From Clostridia bacterium (GTDB lineage Bacteria; Bacillota; Clostridia; Christensenellales; Borkfalkiaceae), in the NCBI GenBank assembly GCA_017445995.1, contig JAFSRT010000024.1, forward strand, positions 124,001 to 188,000: a stretch of DNA of 64,000 nt. Direction: 5' to 3'. Position numbers and translations under genes: made by a program. This document shows positions 53,730 to 63,032 of the stretch, piece by piece; position 1 is the first letter of the stretch; every line of letters starts with the position of its first letter. A model generated the notes under the pieces. It did not search any database, was not told the origin of the DNA, and was given only the letters and a program-made list of their open reading frames with translations.

Positions 53730-54571
53730 TAAAGTTCGGGCCAAGCGGAAACTCGCTTGCGTTTTTTGAAAACGGTGGCAAAACGAGTAAGGACTCTGCT
53801 ATATGGGTAAAAAATCTCGGATTAGACGTTTTTGAATATTCCTTCGGCAGGGGCGTAAACCTTTCGGACGAAACGGCGGTAAGTATAGGCGAAGCGTTTA
53901 AGAATCAGGGCGTTGAATTAACCGTTCACGCGCCGTACTATATAAACCTTTCAAATCCCGACGACGAAATGGCTGAAAAGTCCTTTAACTATATCGTGGA
54001 ATCAGCAAAAAAAGTCCTTTTAATGGGCGGAAACAGAGTGGTTTTTCACCCCGCAAGCCAAGGCAAACAGGAAAGGAAAGAAGCGGTTAAATTAGCGACT
54101 GAAAGGTTTTATCGTTTATCTGAAAGGATTTATCGTGAAAATCTCGAAAAAGTTATGTTTTTACCCGAAACAATGGGAAAACTTGCGCAAATAGGCACTA
54201 TCGAAGAAATTACCGAGTTTTGTAAAATCGATAAAATCTTTACGCCGACGGTGGATTTCGGGCACGTAAACGCACGGGAGAAAGGAAGCCTTAAAACGGC
54301 GCACGATTACGAAACGCGATTGCAATATATGATAGATGAACTCGGCTTTTATAAAATGCAGAACTTTCATATTCACTTTTCCAAGATTGAATACACGGCA
54401 AAAGGCGAAAGTAAGCATTTAACGTTTGAAGATAAGGTATACGGGCCGGAGTTTGAACCTTTATCGGAAACGTTAAAAAAACTGTCTTTAACACCGTACG
54501 TAATCTGCGAATCGGCAGGCACGCAGGATATAGACGCGCTTTTTATGAAAAACACGTATTTTAATAAGTAA
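53726..54571 (+). CDS. nfo: Endonuclease IV family AP endonuclease
   Basis: A 281-residue TIM-barrel protein of the Nfo family: LTVHAPYYINLSNPDDEM (about 70-87), VVFHPASQGK, MFLPETMGKLAQIGTIEEI and TPTVDFGHVNA provide zinc ligands (H, E, D, H). It cleaves AP sites in base-excision repair. It starts within the ribF stop codon. The C-terminal FHIHFSKIEYTAKGESKH block is typical. Confidence 0.9.
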   Translation: MIKFGPSGNSLAFFENGGKTSKDSAIWVKNLGLDVFEYSFGRGVNLSDETAVSIGEAFKNQGVELTVHAPYYINLSNPDDEMAEKSFNYIVESAKKVLLMGGNRVVFHPASQGKQERKEAVKLATERFYRLSERIYRENLEKVMFLPETMGKLAQIGTIEEITEFCKIDKIFTPTVDFGHVNAREKGSLKTAHDYETRLQYMIDELGFYKMQNFHIHFSKIEYTAKGESKHLTFEDKVYGPEFEPLSETLKKLSLTPYVICESAGTQDIDALFMKNTYFNK

Positions 54572-54618
54572 TATAGTAATCTTTTTAATAAAAATTTAAA
54601 AGAGATTTATTAAGGAGA

Positions 54619-54647
54619 TTGACTTATATAAAAAATTTTGTTAAAAT
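54619..54647 (+). promoter_or_regulatory. Promoter of the M24 peptidase gene
   Basis: TTGACT (54619-54624), a 17-base spacer, TAAAAT (54642-54647). The first T of this -35 could be misread as a TTG start codon. Confidence 0.75.
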
Positions 54648-54672
54648 AAATAAGATAAATAAGGTAAAAGTT

Positions 54673-55689
54673 TTGAAAAAGTGTTTTTTATTAAGCGACA
54701 GAACGGAAAGGCGTTATTTTTCGGGCGTTGATATTGCCGAAGGGTATATGCTGATAGCAGGCGAAAAATATTATTTTTCCGATAAAAGGTATTTTTCGGC
54801 GCTTAAAGAAAAACTTAAAAACACCGATATAAACCCCAAAGTTTTTACTTCGCTATCGTCTATAAAGGAAGTTATAGATGCTATCGGCGTTAAAACCTTG
54901 TATATTGATTACGACGCGACGTCGCTATCAGAATATAAAGGGTATAAAACTCTCGGCGTTAAGATAAAGGACGGGACGGAAAGTCTTAAAAAAAATTTTG
55001 CCGTAAAATCGGGTAAAGAGATAAAAGATATTAAAAAAGCGTGCGAAATCGCGCAGAAATCTTTTTATAATATTTTGCCGAAGATTAAACCGCCGATAAC
55101 GGAAAGGGAATTAAAAGATATTCTCGAAAACGAGATGATAAGGCTTGGCGCTTCGGGGGTTTCGTTCGACACCATCGTTGCCTTTCGTGAGAACTCGGCA
55201 GTTCCGCATCACGAAACGGGTGATACGCCGTTAAAAGAAAACAGCGTTATTTTAATAGATTTCGGGTGCAAAGTAAACGGGTATTGTTCTGACGTTACGA
55301 GAACTATATACTACGGCAATCCCGATAAAGAGTTTATAAATAACTATAACGCGGTACTAACTTCAAATATAACTGCGGAAGAAAAGATTACCGCGGGAAT
55401 ACTCGGAAAGGAAGCGGACGCGATTGCACGGCGGGTTTTAGAGAAGGAAGGGCTATCTGAATACTTTACTCACTCGTTAGGGCACGGTGTAGGGCTTAAT
55501 ATTCACGAAAAGCCGTATCTGTCGATAAAGTCGGAAGACAGGCTTAAAAATAAAAACGTGTTTACCGTTGAACCGGGGGTGTATTTCGACGGAAAGTACG
55601 GAATAAGAATAGAAGACACGGTTATTTTAGAAAAAGGAAAAGTAAAAAGGTTATTTACCGACGGTAAAGAACTTATAATATTAAAATAA
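54673..55689 (+). CDS. M24-family Xaa-Pro aminopeptidase-like protein
   Basis: A 338-residue protein from TTG 54673 (aaggt 7-8 bases upstream; earlier in-frame TTG 54619 lies in the promoter). A creatinase-like N-terminal domain (about 1-110) is followed by the pita-bread M24 domain with metal ligands in ILIDFGCKVNGYCSDVTRTI (D, D), THSLGHGVGLNIHEKPYLS (H), TVEPGVYF (E) and GIRIEDTVIL (E). It removes N-terminal residues before proline. It is next to efp, as in many Firmicutes. Confidence 0.9.
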   Translation: MKKCFLLSDRTERRYFSGVDIAEGYMLIAGEKYYFSDKRYFSALKEKLKNTDINPKVFTSLSSIKEVIDAIGVKTLYIDYDATSLSEYKGYKTLGVKIKDGTESLKKNFAVKSGKEIKDIKKACEIAQKSFYNILPKIKPPITERELKDILENEMIRLGASGVSFDTIVAFRENSAVPHHETGDTPLKENSVILIDFGCKVNGYCSDVTRTIYYGNPDKEFINNYNAVLTSNITAEEKITAGILGKEADAIARRVLEKEGLSEYFTHSLGHGVGLNIHEKPYLSIKSEDRLKNKNVFTVEPGVYFDGKYGIRIEDTVILEKGKVKRLFTDGKELIILK

Positions 55690-55724
55690 AAATTATTTAC
55701 AAACAGTTTTAAGGAGAAAAGAAT

Positions 55725-56285
55725 ATGATATCAGCAGGCGATTTCAGAAAAGGCGTAACATTTGAATACGAAAACAGCGTTTATACAATCGTTGATTTCC
55801 AGCACGTTAAACCGGGTAAAGGTGCGGCGTTTGTAAGAACGAAGATGAAAAACGTCGTAACGGGCGCGGTATTAGAACGTACGTGGAACCCTACCGAAAA
55901 AATACAGGAAGCGGTTATTGAAACCAAGAATATGACTTATTCGTATAACGACGGCGAACTTTATTATTTTATGGACGACGAATTCAACCTTACCCCGTTA
56001 AATTACGAACAGGTTGCGGACGCTTTAAAATACATTAAGGAAAACGACCCTGTTGTCGTTAAGTTCTTTAAGGGCGTTGCCTTCTCGGTTGAATGCGAAA
56101 ACTTCGTTATTCTTCGTATCGTTAAATCCGACCCCTCGGTTAAAGGAAATACCGCGACTAACGCGACCAAGTCGGCAGAGTTGGAAACGGGCGCCGTTAT
56201 CCAAGTTCCTATGTTCGTAAACGAAGGCGAACTTATCCGTGTCGACACCAGAACGGGCGAATACATGGAACGTGTTAAAGGTTAA
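55725..56285 (+). CDS. efp: Elongation factor P
   Basis: A 186-residue EF-P with three beta-barrel domains. Domain I has [20 protein letters not shown] (about 26-45), where the modified lysine loop lies; domain III ends in GEYMERVKG. It relieves stalling at polyproline stretches. An aaggagaa ribosome-binding site precedes it and a terminator follows. Confidence 0.97.
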   Translation: MISAGDFRKGVTFEYENSVYTIVDFQHVKPGKGAAFVRTKMKNVVTGAVLERTWNPTEKIQEAVIETKNMTYSYNDGELYYFMDDEFNLTPLNYEQVADALKYIKENDPVVVKFFKGVAFSVECENFVILRIVKSDPSVKGNTATNATKSAELETGAVIQVPMFVNEGELIRVDTRTGEYMERVKG

Positions 56286-56327
56286 TCCTATAACTCGCAG
56301 AATAGAAAAGGAAAAAAGACAAAAAAT

Positions 56328-56356
56328 ACCCACAAAAGTTTTTTGTGGGTTTATTT
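56328..56356 (+). terminator. Terminator after efp
   Basis: ACCCACAAAA (56328-56337), a GTT loop, TTTTGTGGGT (56341-56350), then TTATTT. The next gene begins 13 bases later. Confidence 0.8.
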
Positions 56357-56368
56357 ATTAGGTGTAAA

Positions 56369-57106
56369 ATGCAGGTAGCGTTGATTACGGGCGCAAGCGG
56401 TGATATCGGGAAAAAGATAGCCGAAAAGTTCTTAAAAAAGGGCTATTTCGCCGTTTGTCAGTACAATAAAAACGAACGTGCCGTTAAAGAGATTACGGAC
56501 GAGTTCAATAAAAAGGGGTATAAAGATAATTTTGCCTTTTATAAAGCCGACTTTACTTCTTCTTTTAGTATTCAAGAGTTTTATAATAAAGTTAAGAAAA
56601 GTTTTATAAAAGTGGACGTATTAGTAAACAACGCGGGCGTTGACCTATATAAACTCATTACTGAAACGACCGAAAAAGAGTGGGACGAAGTGTTTTTCGT
56701 AAATATAAAATCGGTCTATCTCTTAACTAACTTACTTCTTCCCGATATGATTTCAAACAGATGCGGAAAAATAATCAATATTTCGTCTGTTTGGGGGAAG
56801 GTGGGCGCGTCGATGGAAGTAGCCTATTCTGCAAGTAAATCTGCGCTTATCGGATATACGAAAGCGCTTGCCAAAGAACTTGCCCCGTCGAATATCAACG
56901 TGAATTGTGTTTGCCCGGGGGTAATCGATACGAAAATGAACGGGCGGTTTAGTAAAGACGAAATGAAAGAGATAGTTGACGCCGTTCCGATAGGAAGAAT
57001 AGGAAAGGCGGAAGACGTTGCGGAACTCGTTTACTTTTTATCTACCGATAAAGCGTCTTATATAACGGGCGAAGTTATAACGGTGGACGGCGGATTTACT
57101 TTATAA
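56369..57106 (+). CDS. Short-chain dehydrogenase/reductase, FabG-like
   Basis: A 245-residue classical SDR: cofactor loop ALITGASGDIGKKIAEKFLK (4-23), NNAGVDLYKL, catalytic S in INISSVWGK and Y-x-x-x-K in VAYSASKSALIGYTKALAKE, and the C-terminal GEVITVDGGFTL. It matches 3-oxoacyl-ACP reductase in length and motifs, but other SDR substrates are possible as no fab genes are adjacent. ATG 56369 is chosen over a GTG at 56345 inside the terminator. Confidence 0.88.
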   Translation: MQVALITGASGDIGKKIAEKFLKKGYFAVCQYNKNERAVKEITDEFNKKGYKDNFAFYKADFTSSFSIQEFYNKVKKSFIKVDVLVNNAGVDLYKLITETTEKEWDEVFFVNIKSVYLLTNLLLPDMISNRCGKIINISSVWGKVGASMEVAYSASKSALIGYTKALAKELAPSNINVNCVCPGVIDTKMNGRFSKDEMKEIVDAVPIGRIGKAEDVAELVYFLSTDKASYITGEVITVDGGFTL

Positions 57107-57114
57107 GGTATATT

Positions 57115-58611
57115 ATGAAGAGAAGTTCAGGAATACTGATGCCGATATTTTCACTTCCGAATAAATACGGAATAGGAAGTTTCGGTAAAGAAGCGTATAA
57201 TTTTATTGACTTTTTAAAAAACAGCGGTCAAAAAGTGTGGCAGATACTACCGCTTGTTCAGACGGGGTACGGTAATTCGCCGTATTCTTCGGTGTGTTCG
57301 GAATCGTTTAACCCGTATTTTATCAGCGTGGACGAACTGAAAAAAGAAAAACTCATAACGAATGAAGAAGCAAAAAGCGCGGAAGTCGACGAAAACGGGT
57401 TAATAGATTACGGCAAGATATACGAAATAAGGTATCCGCTACTAAAAAAAGCGTTTTATAGGTTTGACAGAAAGAGTAAAGAGTTTAAATCTTTCTTAAA
57501 AAAGGGCGAATACCGTGATTACGCTATCTATATGGCGATAAAGAAAAGCACCGACTATCTTCCGCTTGATACGTGGGAAGACGGGTTAAAGTACAGAGAT
57601 AAAAACGCGATAAAGCATTTCGTCGCACTTAACGAAGAAGAAATAACTTTCTGGCAGTTCGTTCAGTACGAAGCCGAACGAGAGTGGTTTAACCTTAAAA
57701 ACTACGCGAAGAAAAACGGAATACTTATAATGGGCGATATGCCGTTATACGTCGCGCTGGATTCGGTGGACGTCTGGGTCAACCCGTCGATGTATAAAAT
57801 CGAAGATTTTAAGCCGAAAAAAGTCGCGGGTGTTCCGCCCGATTATTTCTGCGCGTTAGGTCAACTCTGGGGCAACCCCGTATATGATTACGACGAACAG
57901 AAAAAGGACGGCTTTTCGTGGTGGAAAAAGCGCATAGTAAAGGCGCTGAAAGTTTTCGACCTTGTCCGCATAGACCATTTCAGGGGTTTAGACAGGTATT
58001 ACGAAATCGACGCTTATAGAACGGACGCAACGGTAGGCGAGTGGATAGACGTTCCGAGTGAACAACTGTTTAACGCAATCCACAGCGTAATAAAAAAAGA
58101 CAGAATTATAGCCGAAGACTTGGGGATAATAGACGACGGCGTAAGGGAACTGTTAAAGTTCACGGGTTATCCGGGTATGAAAGTTTTATCGTTTGCCTTT
58201 AACGGACAAAGCGACAACCTTTACCTTCCGCAGAATATCGAAGAAAACTCGGTTTGCTATACGGGAACGCACGATAACGACACTTTAACGGGGCTTATCC
58301 GTAATTTTAGCGAGTGGGACTATAATAACCTTATTACGGGCGTTAAGAAAAGCCTAAAACTTTTCGGGCTAAATAATAAGATTACAGACGAAAAGAGTTT
58401 GGTAAAAGCGATAATCGAACTCGGCTTTATCTCGAAAGCGAAACTGTTTATTATGCCTTATGCCGATCTTCTTTATTACGGTTCTGAATACAGAATAAAC
58501 GAACCGGGTGTCGTAAAAGAACAAAACTGGTCGGTAAGGTTTAATAAAAAAGATTTTAACGTGGCGACACAAAAACGCCTTTTATCTTTCACAAAACAAT
58601 ATAAAAGATAA
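57115..58611 (+). CDS. malQ: 4-alpha-glucanotransferase
   Basis: A 498-residue GH77 enzyme: SSGILMPIFSLPNKYGIGSF at 3-22, YGNSPYSSVCSESFNPYFIS, catalytic nucleophile in VRIDHFRGLDRYYEI (D near 287), acid/base in IIAEDLGII, and YTGTHDNDTLTG. It transfers maltooligosaccharide segments in glycogen or maltodextrin metabolism. It lies 8 bases after the SDR gene. Confidence 0.95.
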   Translation: MKRSSGILMPIFSLPNKYGIGSFGKEAYNFIDFLKNSGQKVWQILPLVQTGYGNSPYSSVCSESFNPYFISVDELKKEKLITNEEAKSAEVDENGLIDYGKIYEIRYPLLKKAFYRFDRKSKEFKSFLKKGEYRDYAIYMAIKKSTDYLPLDTWEDGLKYRDKNAIKHFVALNEEEITFWQFVQYEAEREWFNLKNYAKKNGILIMGDMPLYVALDSVDVWVNPSMYKIEDFKPKKVAGVPPDYFCALGQLWGNPVYDYDEQKKDGFSWWKKRIVKALKVFDLVRIDHFRGLDRYYEIDAYRTDATVGEWIDVPSEQLFNAIHSVIKKDRIIAEDLGIIDDGVRELLKFTGYPGMKVLSFAFNGQSDNLYLPQNIEENSVCYTGTHDNDTLTGLIRNFSEWDYNNLITGVKKSLKLFGLNNKITDEKSLVKAIIELGFISKAKLFIMPYADLLYYGSEYRINEPGVVKEQNWSVRFNKKDFNVATQKRLLSFTKQYKR

Positions 58612-58648
58612 TATATATAATATAAAACATTAAAACGGGAAAAAGAAA

Positions 58649-59152
58649 TTGACGACGAAAAGAAAAGTTTTTATAATCATTTTATCAATAGCGATAGTTT
58701 TAACGCTTGCGTTTATATGGACGCGTTCGTTAAGCACGGGCATAAAATCTGCGGAAGAATCAAATAACGCTTACGATACTTCCGTTGAAGTCGTGCGCGA
58801 CGTTGCGGGCGAACACCCTGCCGAAGTGTATAAAGAAACTATCACCGAACATATTTTCAGAAAATTAGCGCACTTTTTCGAGTATTCCGTTTTAGGGCTT
58901 GAAGTCAACCTGTTATTCTTATGTATATTCGGTTATAAACCTTATAATATATTATGGTGTAGTATCTTCGGTTTTTGTTCGGGCGGAATAGACGAGTTGA
59001 TTCAGTACTTTATCGTCGGCAGAAACTCGCGCTTTTTAGACGTTATTATAGACTTTGCCGGCTTTTCGTTTTATACGATTATCCTGACTATTATTCCGAT
59101 TATCATAGTTTTAACCAAGAAGAAAACGGACAAATCGGAAAAAAGTGAATAA
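58649..59152 (+). CDS. VanZ-like membrane protein
   Basis: A 167-residue VanZ-family protein: TM1 (about 8-26) ending in WTRSLSTG, then ITEHIFRKLAHFFEYSVLGL (about 61-80), SGGIDELIQYFIVGRNSRFL (about 110-129) and a last helix (about 135-157). VanZ-like proteins are linked to teicoplanin resistance in enterococci but are common with no known role in other Firmicutes. It starts at TTG; the upstream ribosome-binding site is weak. Confidence 0.82.
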   Translation: MTTKRKVFIIILSIAIVLTLAFIWTRSLSTGIKSAEESNNAYDTSVEVVRDVAGEHPAEVYKETITEHIFRKLAHFFEYSVLGLEVNLLFLCIFGYKPYNILWCSIFGFCSGGIDELIQYFIVGRNSRFLDVIIDFAGFSFYTIILTIIPIIIVLTKKKTDKSEKSE

Positions 59153-59175
59153 AAAATCGCATAAAAACAAATTCG

Positions 59176-59204
59176 GGACGGACAAAATCCGTCCATTTTT
59201 ATTT
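59176..59204 (+). terminator. Terminator after the VanZ-like gene
   Basis: GGACGGA (59176-59182), CAAAA loop, TCCGTCC (59188-59194), then ATTTTTATTTT. Confidence 0.8.
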
Positions 59205-59246
59205 TAAAATGAATAAAAATAATAAAATAAGAAAAATATTCAATAA

Positions 59247-59300
59247 AATATTCATAAAATACAAAAATATTCAAAAAATTAAAAATATTTTCAAAAAATA
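59247..59300. promoter_or_regulatory. Cluster of CodY-like boxes upstream of the ABC operon
   Basis: Three 15-mers resemble the CodY consensus AATTTTCWGAAAATT: AATATTCATAAAATA (59247-59261, 12/15), AATATTCAAAAAATT (59266-59280, 13/15) and TATTTTCAAAAAATA (59286-59300, 12/15). They end just before the -35 box. The region is very AT-rich, so chance matches are likely. Confidence 0.35.
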
Positions 59301-59312
59301 TACATAAATTAT

Positions 59313-59341
59313 TTGACAATCATTAAAGGGAAGTTTATAAT
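59313..59341 (+). promoter_or_regulatory. Consensus promoter of the amino-acid ABC operon
   Basis: Perfect -35 TTGACA (59313-59318) and -10 TATAAT (59336-59341) with a 17-base spacer; the best promoter in the window. Confidence 0.9.
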
Positions 59342-59395
59342 AGCCATTGTAAAAACGAAAGGCAAAAGCCTGAACACAAAAAAGGAGAAACAAAA

Positions 59396-60403
59396 ATGAA
59401 AAAAATTATCACACTTTTAGTAACGTTGATTTTATCAATGGGTTGTATCTTCGGCTTAACCGCTTGCGGAAAGAAGTCGGGGCAAATCAAGTTTATCGAC
59501 GTAAAACTTACGGACGAAGAATATGCGATAGCGGTTAATAAAGGTAAACCGCAATTAAAGGCAGACATCAACGCTGCACTTAAAGAAATCGATATCGAAG
59601 CGATCATCACAAAGTATAACAACTTAGATAGCGTTACCGAAGGTTATACCTTTAAAAGCACTTCGACGAATCCTGAAAACGAACTTATCGTTGCAACGAA
59701 CGCGGAATTCCCGCCGTTTGAATACAAGAAAGGTACGCAGTATTTCGGAATCGATATTGAAATCTTAAATAAACTTGCGGAAAAGTTGAATAAAGAAGTA
59801 GTTTTATTGAACTTAAACTTCGACGCAATCATTACTTCCGTTCAAGGTGTTGAAATCCCAAGCGACGTTGATACCGAAGGATACGATACGTATTCTTATT
59901 CCGATATTGCAATCGCAGGCTTATCTGTAACCGAAGAACGTAAACAAAGCGTTGACTTTACCGATTCTTACTTTAAATCTTCACAGGTATTAGTTGTAAA
60001 GAGCGACGACACGACTTTTGACGCAGTTACTGCTTTAACGGTTGAAGATTTAACTTACGCTAACGCAAAAGATATACTTCCTGACGAAGTAACCGAAGCG
60101 GAATTTAATGCGGAAATTGCTAATTTGACGGCTGACGAAAAGGCAGAAGCACTTATAGAATTAAAGACTATGAAAATTAACAAAATACTTTCTGAAATGC
60201 AAGGAAAGAAAGCAGGTTCTCAGAACGGTACTACGGGCGAATATTTCATTAAAGGCTCGGGCGACTGGTTGGAAGGTTATGCTAATATCGGATATAACGG
60301 ATACACTTCTTACACTTTGGCTATCGAAGATATGTTAAACGGCAACATCAACTTCGTTGTTTCCGATTACGAAACCGCAAAAGCACTTGTAGAAAAATTC
60401 TAA
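59396..60403 (+). CDS. Amino-acid ABC transporter binding lipoprotein, apparently circularly permuted
   Basis: A 335-residue solute-binding protein of the SBP-bac-3 family with lipobox LTAC (C24). The N-terminal block KLTDEEYAIAVNKGKPQLKA to INAALKEI and ITKYNN (about 37-76) looks like the C-terminal end of ordinary family members. The normal N-terminal lobe (LIVATNAEFPPFEYKKGTQY, about 97-116) starts only after it, and the protein ends at FVVSDYETAKALVEKF, where ordinary members would continue into EEYAIAVNKG. A charged helical insert (about 204-264) is also present. It binds a polar amino acid for the permease encoded next. Confidence 0.88.
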   Translation: MKKIITLLVTLILSMGCIFGLTACGKKSGQIKFIDVKLTDEEYAIAVNKGKPQLKADINAALKEIDIEAIITKYNNLDSVTEGYTFKSTSTNPENELIVATNAEFPPFEYKKGTQYFGIDIEILNKLAEKLNKEVVLLNLNFDAIITSVQGVEIPSDVDTEGYDTYSYSDIAIAGLSVTEERKQSVDFTDSYFKSSQVLVVKSDDTTFDAVTALTVEDLTYANAKDILPDEVTEAEFNAEIANLTADEKAEALIELKTMKINKILSEMQGKKAGSQNGTTGEYFIKGSGDWLEGYANIGYNGYTSYTLAIEDMLNGNINFVVSDYETAKALVEKF

Positions 60404-60409
60404 AAATAA

Positions 60410-61105
60410 ATGACAAATATAGAAATATTCAAAGAATCCTTTATAAAATACGAAGGATACAAAGACGTATTAGAAGGACTTAAAGCGACGATTATTATCG
60501 CCGTTTTAGGTTTATTTATAGGAATAATTATCGGTACGATAATAGCAACGGTAAAGATTATCCCGAAAAAAAACGGCATAACGAACGTACTTTCTAAAAT
60601 CGGCGATTTTTACGTTTGGATATTCCGCGGAACGCCTATTGTAGTTCAATTACTTTTGTTCTACTACGTTTTCTTACCGTTAATGCACGTAAGAATACCG
60701 TCCATGATAGTTGCGACGTGTGTATTCGGGTTAAACAGCGGTGCTTACGTATCGGAAATAATGCGAAGCGGTATTCAATCGGTAGATATAGGGCAACTTG
60801 AAGGTTCAAGGGCGTTAGGTCTTCCGTTTACGAAATCTATGATAAAAGTTATCATACCGCAAGCAATCAAGAACATTATACCAACGCTTGGCAACGAGTT
60901 TATAACTCTTCTTAAAGACACGTCGGTCGTTAGTTTCATTGCCGTAATGGATATCACGAAGGCATTTCAATCTATCGCTGGCGGAAATTACGAGTATATC
61001 GTTCCGTATTGCGTATTAGCGTTATTCTATTTAACGTTAGTATCGTTAGTAACGTTATTAGTTAAACTCGCAGAAAGGAGGTTAAAACAAAGTGATAGAA
61101 AATAG
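60410..61105 (+). CDS. Amino-acid ABC transporter permease
   Basis: A 231-residue permease of the His/Glu/Gln/Arg/opine family with about five membrane helices. The cytoplasmic coupling (EAA) motif is [20 protein letters not shown] with [15 protein letters not shown] following (about 129-163), and [19 protein letters not shown] is the usual N-terminal block. It pairs with the lipoprotein and ATPase to form the importer. Its end overlaps the ATPase start by 14 bases. Confidence 0.95.
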   Translation: MTNIEIFKESFIKYEGYKDVLEGLKATIIIAVLGLFIGIIIGTIIATVKIIPKKNGITNVLSKIGDFYVWIFRGTPIVVQLLLFYYVFLPLMHVRIPSMIVATCVFGLNSGAYVSEIMRSGIQSVDIGQLEGSRALGLPFTKSMIKVIIPQAIKNIIPTLGNEFITLLKDTSVVSFIAVMDITKAFQSIAGGNYEYIVPYCVLALFYLTLVSLVTLLVKLAERRLKQSDRK

Positions 61106-62075
61106 TATAGAAAAAACGATAGATTTTAACCAACCTTTCAACAACGATTATCTGATAAAAATAAGCGGGCTTTATAAAAACTTCGGTAAAGTAAAGGTAT
61201 TAAAGGGTGTTTCGACGCAAATAAAAAAGGGCGAAAAAGTCGTAATCTTAGGGCCTTCGGGCGGTGGTAAATCGACGATACTTCGCTGTATGAACCTTTT
61301 GGAAACGCCGACTTACGGCGAAATATGGTTCGAAGGCAAACTTTTAACCCCCGTAGATCCGTATTTGCATAAAGAGATAATAAGAAACGCAAAGACTTAT
61401 AAAAAACTTTTTTCGGAAATTAAATCTTTTAATCCCGCTTTATCGGACGACGAAGCAGACGAAACGGTAATTAAAGAGATTAAAGATAAAGACTTACTTA
61501 AAAAGTACGAAGGGAAAGAGTATAAAGCCGAAATGAAAAAACTTTATAAAGAATTTTTTCAGGACATAAACTTAACCCGTCAGAAAATCGGTATGGTTTT
61601 CCAACACTTTAACCTGTTTAATAACTTAACGGTACTCGGCAATATGACGCTTGCGCCCGTTCAGTTAAAGTTAAAGACCAAGGAAGAAGCCGAAAAAAAG
61701 GCGATGGAACTATTAAAAAAGGTCAACCTTGAAGATAAGGCGAACGTTTATCCTTCCACGTTATCCGGCGGACAGAAACAGCGTATTGCAATCGTGCGTT
61801 CGCTTATGATGGAACCCGACGTAATGCTTTTTGACGAACCGACTTCGGCTCTTGACCCTGAAATGGTCGGCGAAGTATTAGAACTTATGAAAAGTCTTGC
61901 AAACGAAGGTATGACTATGGTCGTTGTAACCCACGAAATGGGGTTTGCAAAGGAAGTCGCGTCGAGAGTTTTGTTTATCGACGAAGGTATAATAAAGGAA
62001 GAAAACAACCCGAAAGAGTTTTTCTCTAAACCTAAAGACCCGAGATTAAAAGAGTTTTTATCAAAGGTATTATAA
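61092..62075 (+). CDS. Amino-acid ABC transporter ATPase with a large insertion
   Basis: A 327-residue GlnQ-type ATPase: Walker [11 protein letters not shown] (53-62), Q-loop MVFQHFNLF (Q171), signature LSGGQKQR (224-231), Walker [14 protein letters not shown] (244-256) and H-loop [11 protein letters not shown]. Ordinary members have about 245 residues; the extra length is a charged helical insertion of about 75 residues (about 86-160) between Walker A and the Q-loop. GTG start at 61092 with aaaggaggt upstream, inside the permease gene. Confidence 0.93.
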   Translation: MIENSIEKTIDFNQPFNNDYLIKISGLYKNFGKVKVLKGVSTQIKKGEKVVILGPSGGGKSTILRCMNLLETPTYGEIWFEGKLLTPVDPYLHKEIIRNAKTYKKLFSEIKSFNPALSDDEADETVIKEIKDKDLLKKYEGKEYKAEMKKLYKEFFQDINLTRQKIGMVFQHFNLFNNLTVLGNMTLAPVQLKLKTKEEAEKKAMELLKKVNLEDKANVYPSTLSGGQKQRIAIVRSLMMEPDVMLFDEPTSALDPEMVGEVLELMKSLANEGMTMVVVTHEMGFAKEVASRVLFIDEGIIKEENNPKEFFSKPKDPRLKEFLSKVL

Positions 62076-62108
62076 ACGATATATATTATATATAATATAA
62101 AATGCCAT

Positions 62109-62141
62109 AAAACGGCGGAACGAAAAGTTCCGCCGTTTTTT
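62109..62141 (+). terminator. Terminator after the ABC operon
   Basis: A 13-bp perfect stem (AAAACGGCGGAAC 62109-62121, GTTCCGCCGTTTT 62127-62139) ending in a T-run. Confidence 0.92.
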
Positions 62142-62242
62142 CATATTTGGAAAAGTAAAAGAATATATTATTACAAAGAAACACCAAAAAACGACAAACA
62201 CCGCTTTTCTTTTACAAAAAAACGCGTGATTTTAGGGTTAAA

Positions 62243-63010
62243 ATGAAATATATTTTTATTAAAAAAAGACAGATACTGATTTTCCTTTTGGCAACGGTAA
62301 TTTTTGCGTTATCGGTAGTCCTTGTTAAAACCACGAACACGAAGGAAGTTTTTTACGGCGGTAACTTAAAAGAACTGCCTATTTATTCGGTAGAAAGAGA
62401 CGACAATAAAATAGCCATTTCTTTCGACTGTGCGTGGGGCGTTGATTATACCGATAAACTTTTATCGATACTAAAAGACGAAGAAATAACCTGTACTTTT
62501 TTTGCCGTCGAGTTCTGGGCGGATAAATACGGCGATTATTTAAAAAAGATAGTAGATAACGGGCACGAAGTCGGCACACACTCGAGTACTCACCCGAAAA
62601 TGAGTTTACTCGATAAAAACTCAATCGAAAAAGAACTTTTATCTTCAAAAAATAAAATCGAAGAGATAACGGGCAAACAAGTTCAACTGTTCCGCGCGCC
62701 TTTCGGCGACTATAACGACACGGTGATTAAGACGGCGACTGATAACGGGCTATATACGATTCAATGGGACGTAGACAGTTTAGACTGGAAGGAGATATCT
62801 GCAAAAGAAATCGCACAAAGGGTAATAAACAAAACTAAAAGCGGATCGATAGTTTTATTCCATAATCAAGGCACAAACACGACGTTAGCCCTTCCCGAAA
62901 TAATAAAGTCGCTAAAAAACAAGGGTTATATATTCGTTAAAATAAGCGACCTGATTTACAAAGAAAACTATAAAATCCTGCCGAACGGCAGACAGATAAA
63001 AAACGGTTAG
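62243..63010 (+). CDS. PdaB-like polysaccharide deacetylase
   Basis: A 255-residue protein with an N-terminal membrane helix (about 10-29) and a NodB carbohydrate-esterase-4 domain: ISFDCAWGVDYTDKLLSIL (D62), VGTHSSTHPKMS (H113, H117), FRAPFGDYND (about 145-154) and IVLFHNQG. The FDxxWG form in motif 1, instead of FDDGP, is typical of the spore-cortex/PdaB subgroup. It would deacetylate peptidoglycan or another glycan outside the membrane. A weak aggg ribosome-binding site precedes it. Confidence 0.85.
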   Translation: MKYIFIKKRQILIFLLATVIFALSVVLVKTTNTKEVFYGGNLKELPIYSVERDDNKIAISFDCAWGVDYTDKLLSILKDEEITCTFFAVEFWADKYGDYLKKIVDNGHEVGTHSSTHPKMSLLDKNSIEKELLSSKNKIEEITGKQVQLFRAPFGDYNDTVIKTATDNGLYTIQWDVDSLDWKEISAKEIAQRVINKTKSGSIVLFHNQGTNTTLALPEIIKSLKNKGYIFVKISDLIYKENYKILPNGRQIKNG

Positions 63011-63032
63011 AAAATCTAAAGGAGAAAAAGTT

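Noticed and set aside
54619..54672. An N-terminal extension of the M24 peptidase from TTG 54619
   Set aside because: This stretch is a good -35/-10 promoter (TTGACT-17-TAAAAT), and the ribosome-binding site fits the TTG at 54673.
59235..59273. A CRISPR-like or satellite repeat (AATATTCA three times)
   Set aside because: Units are only 8 bases with irregular 12- and 19-base spacing; better explained as AT-rich operator-like or UP-element DNA.
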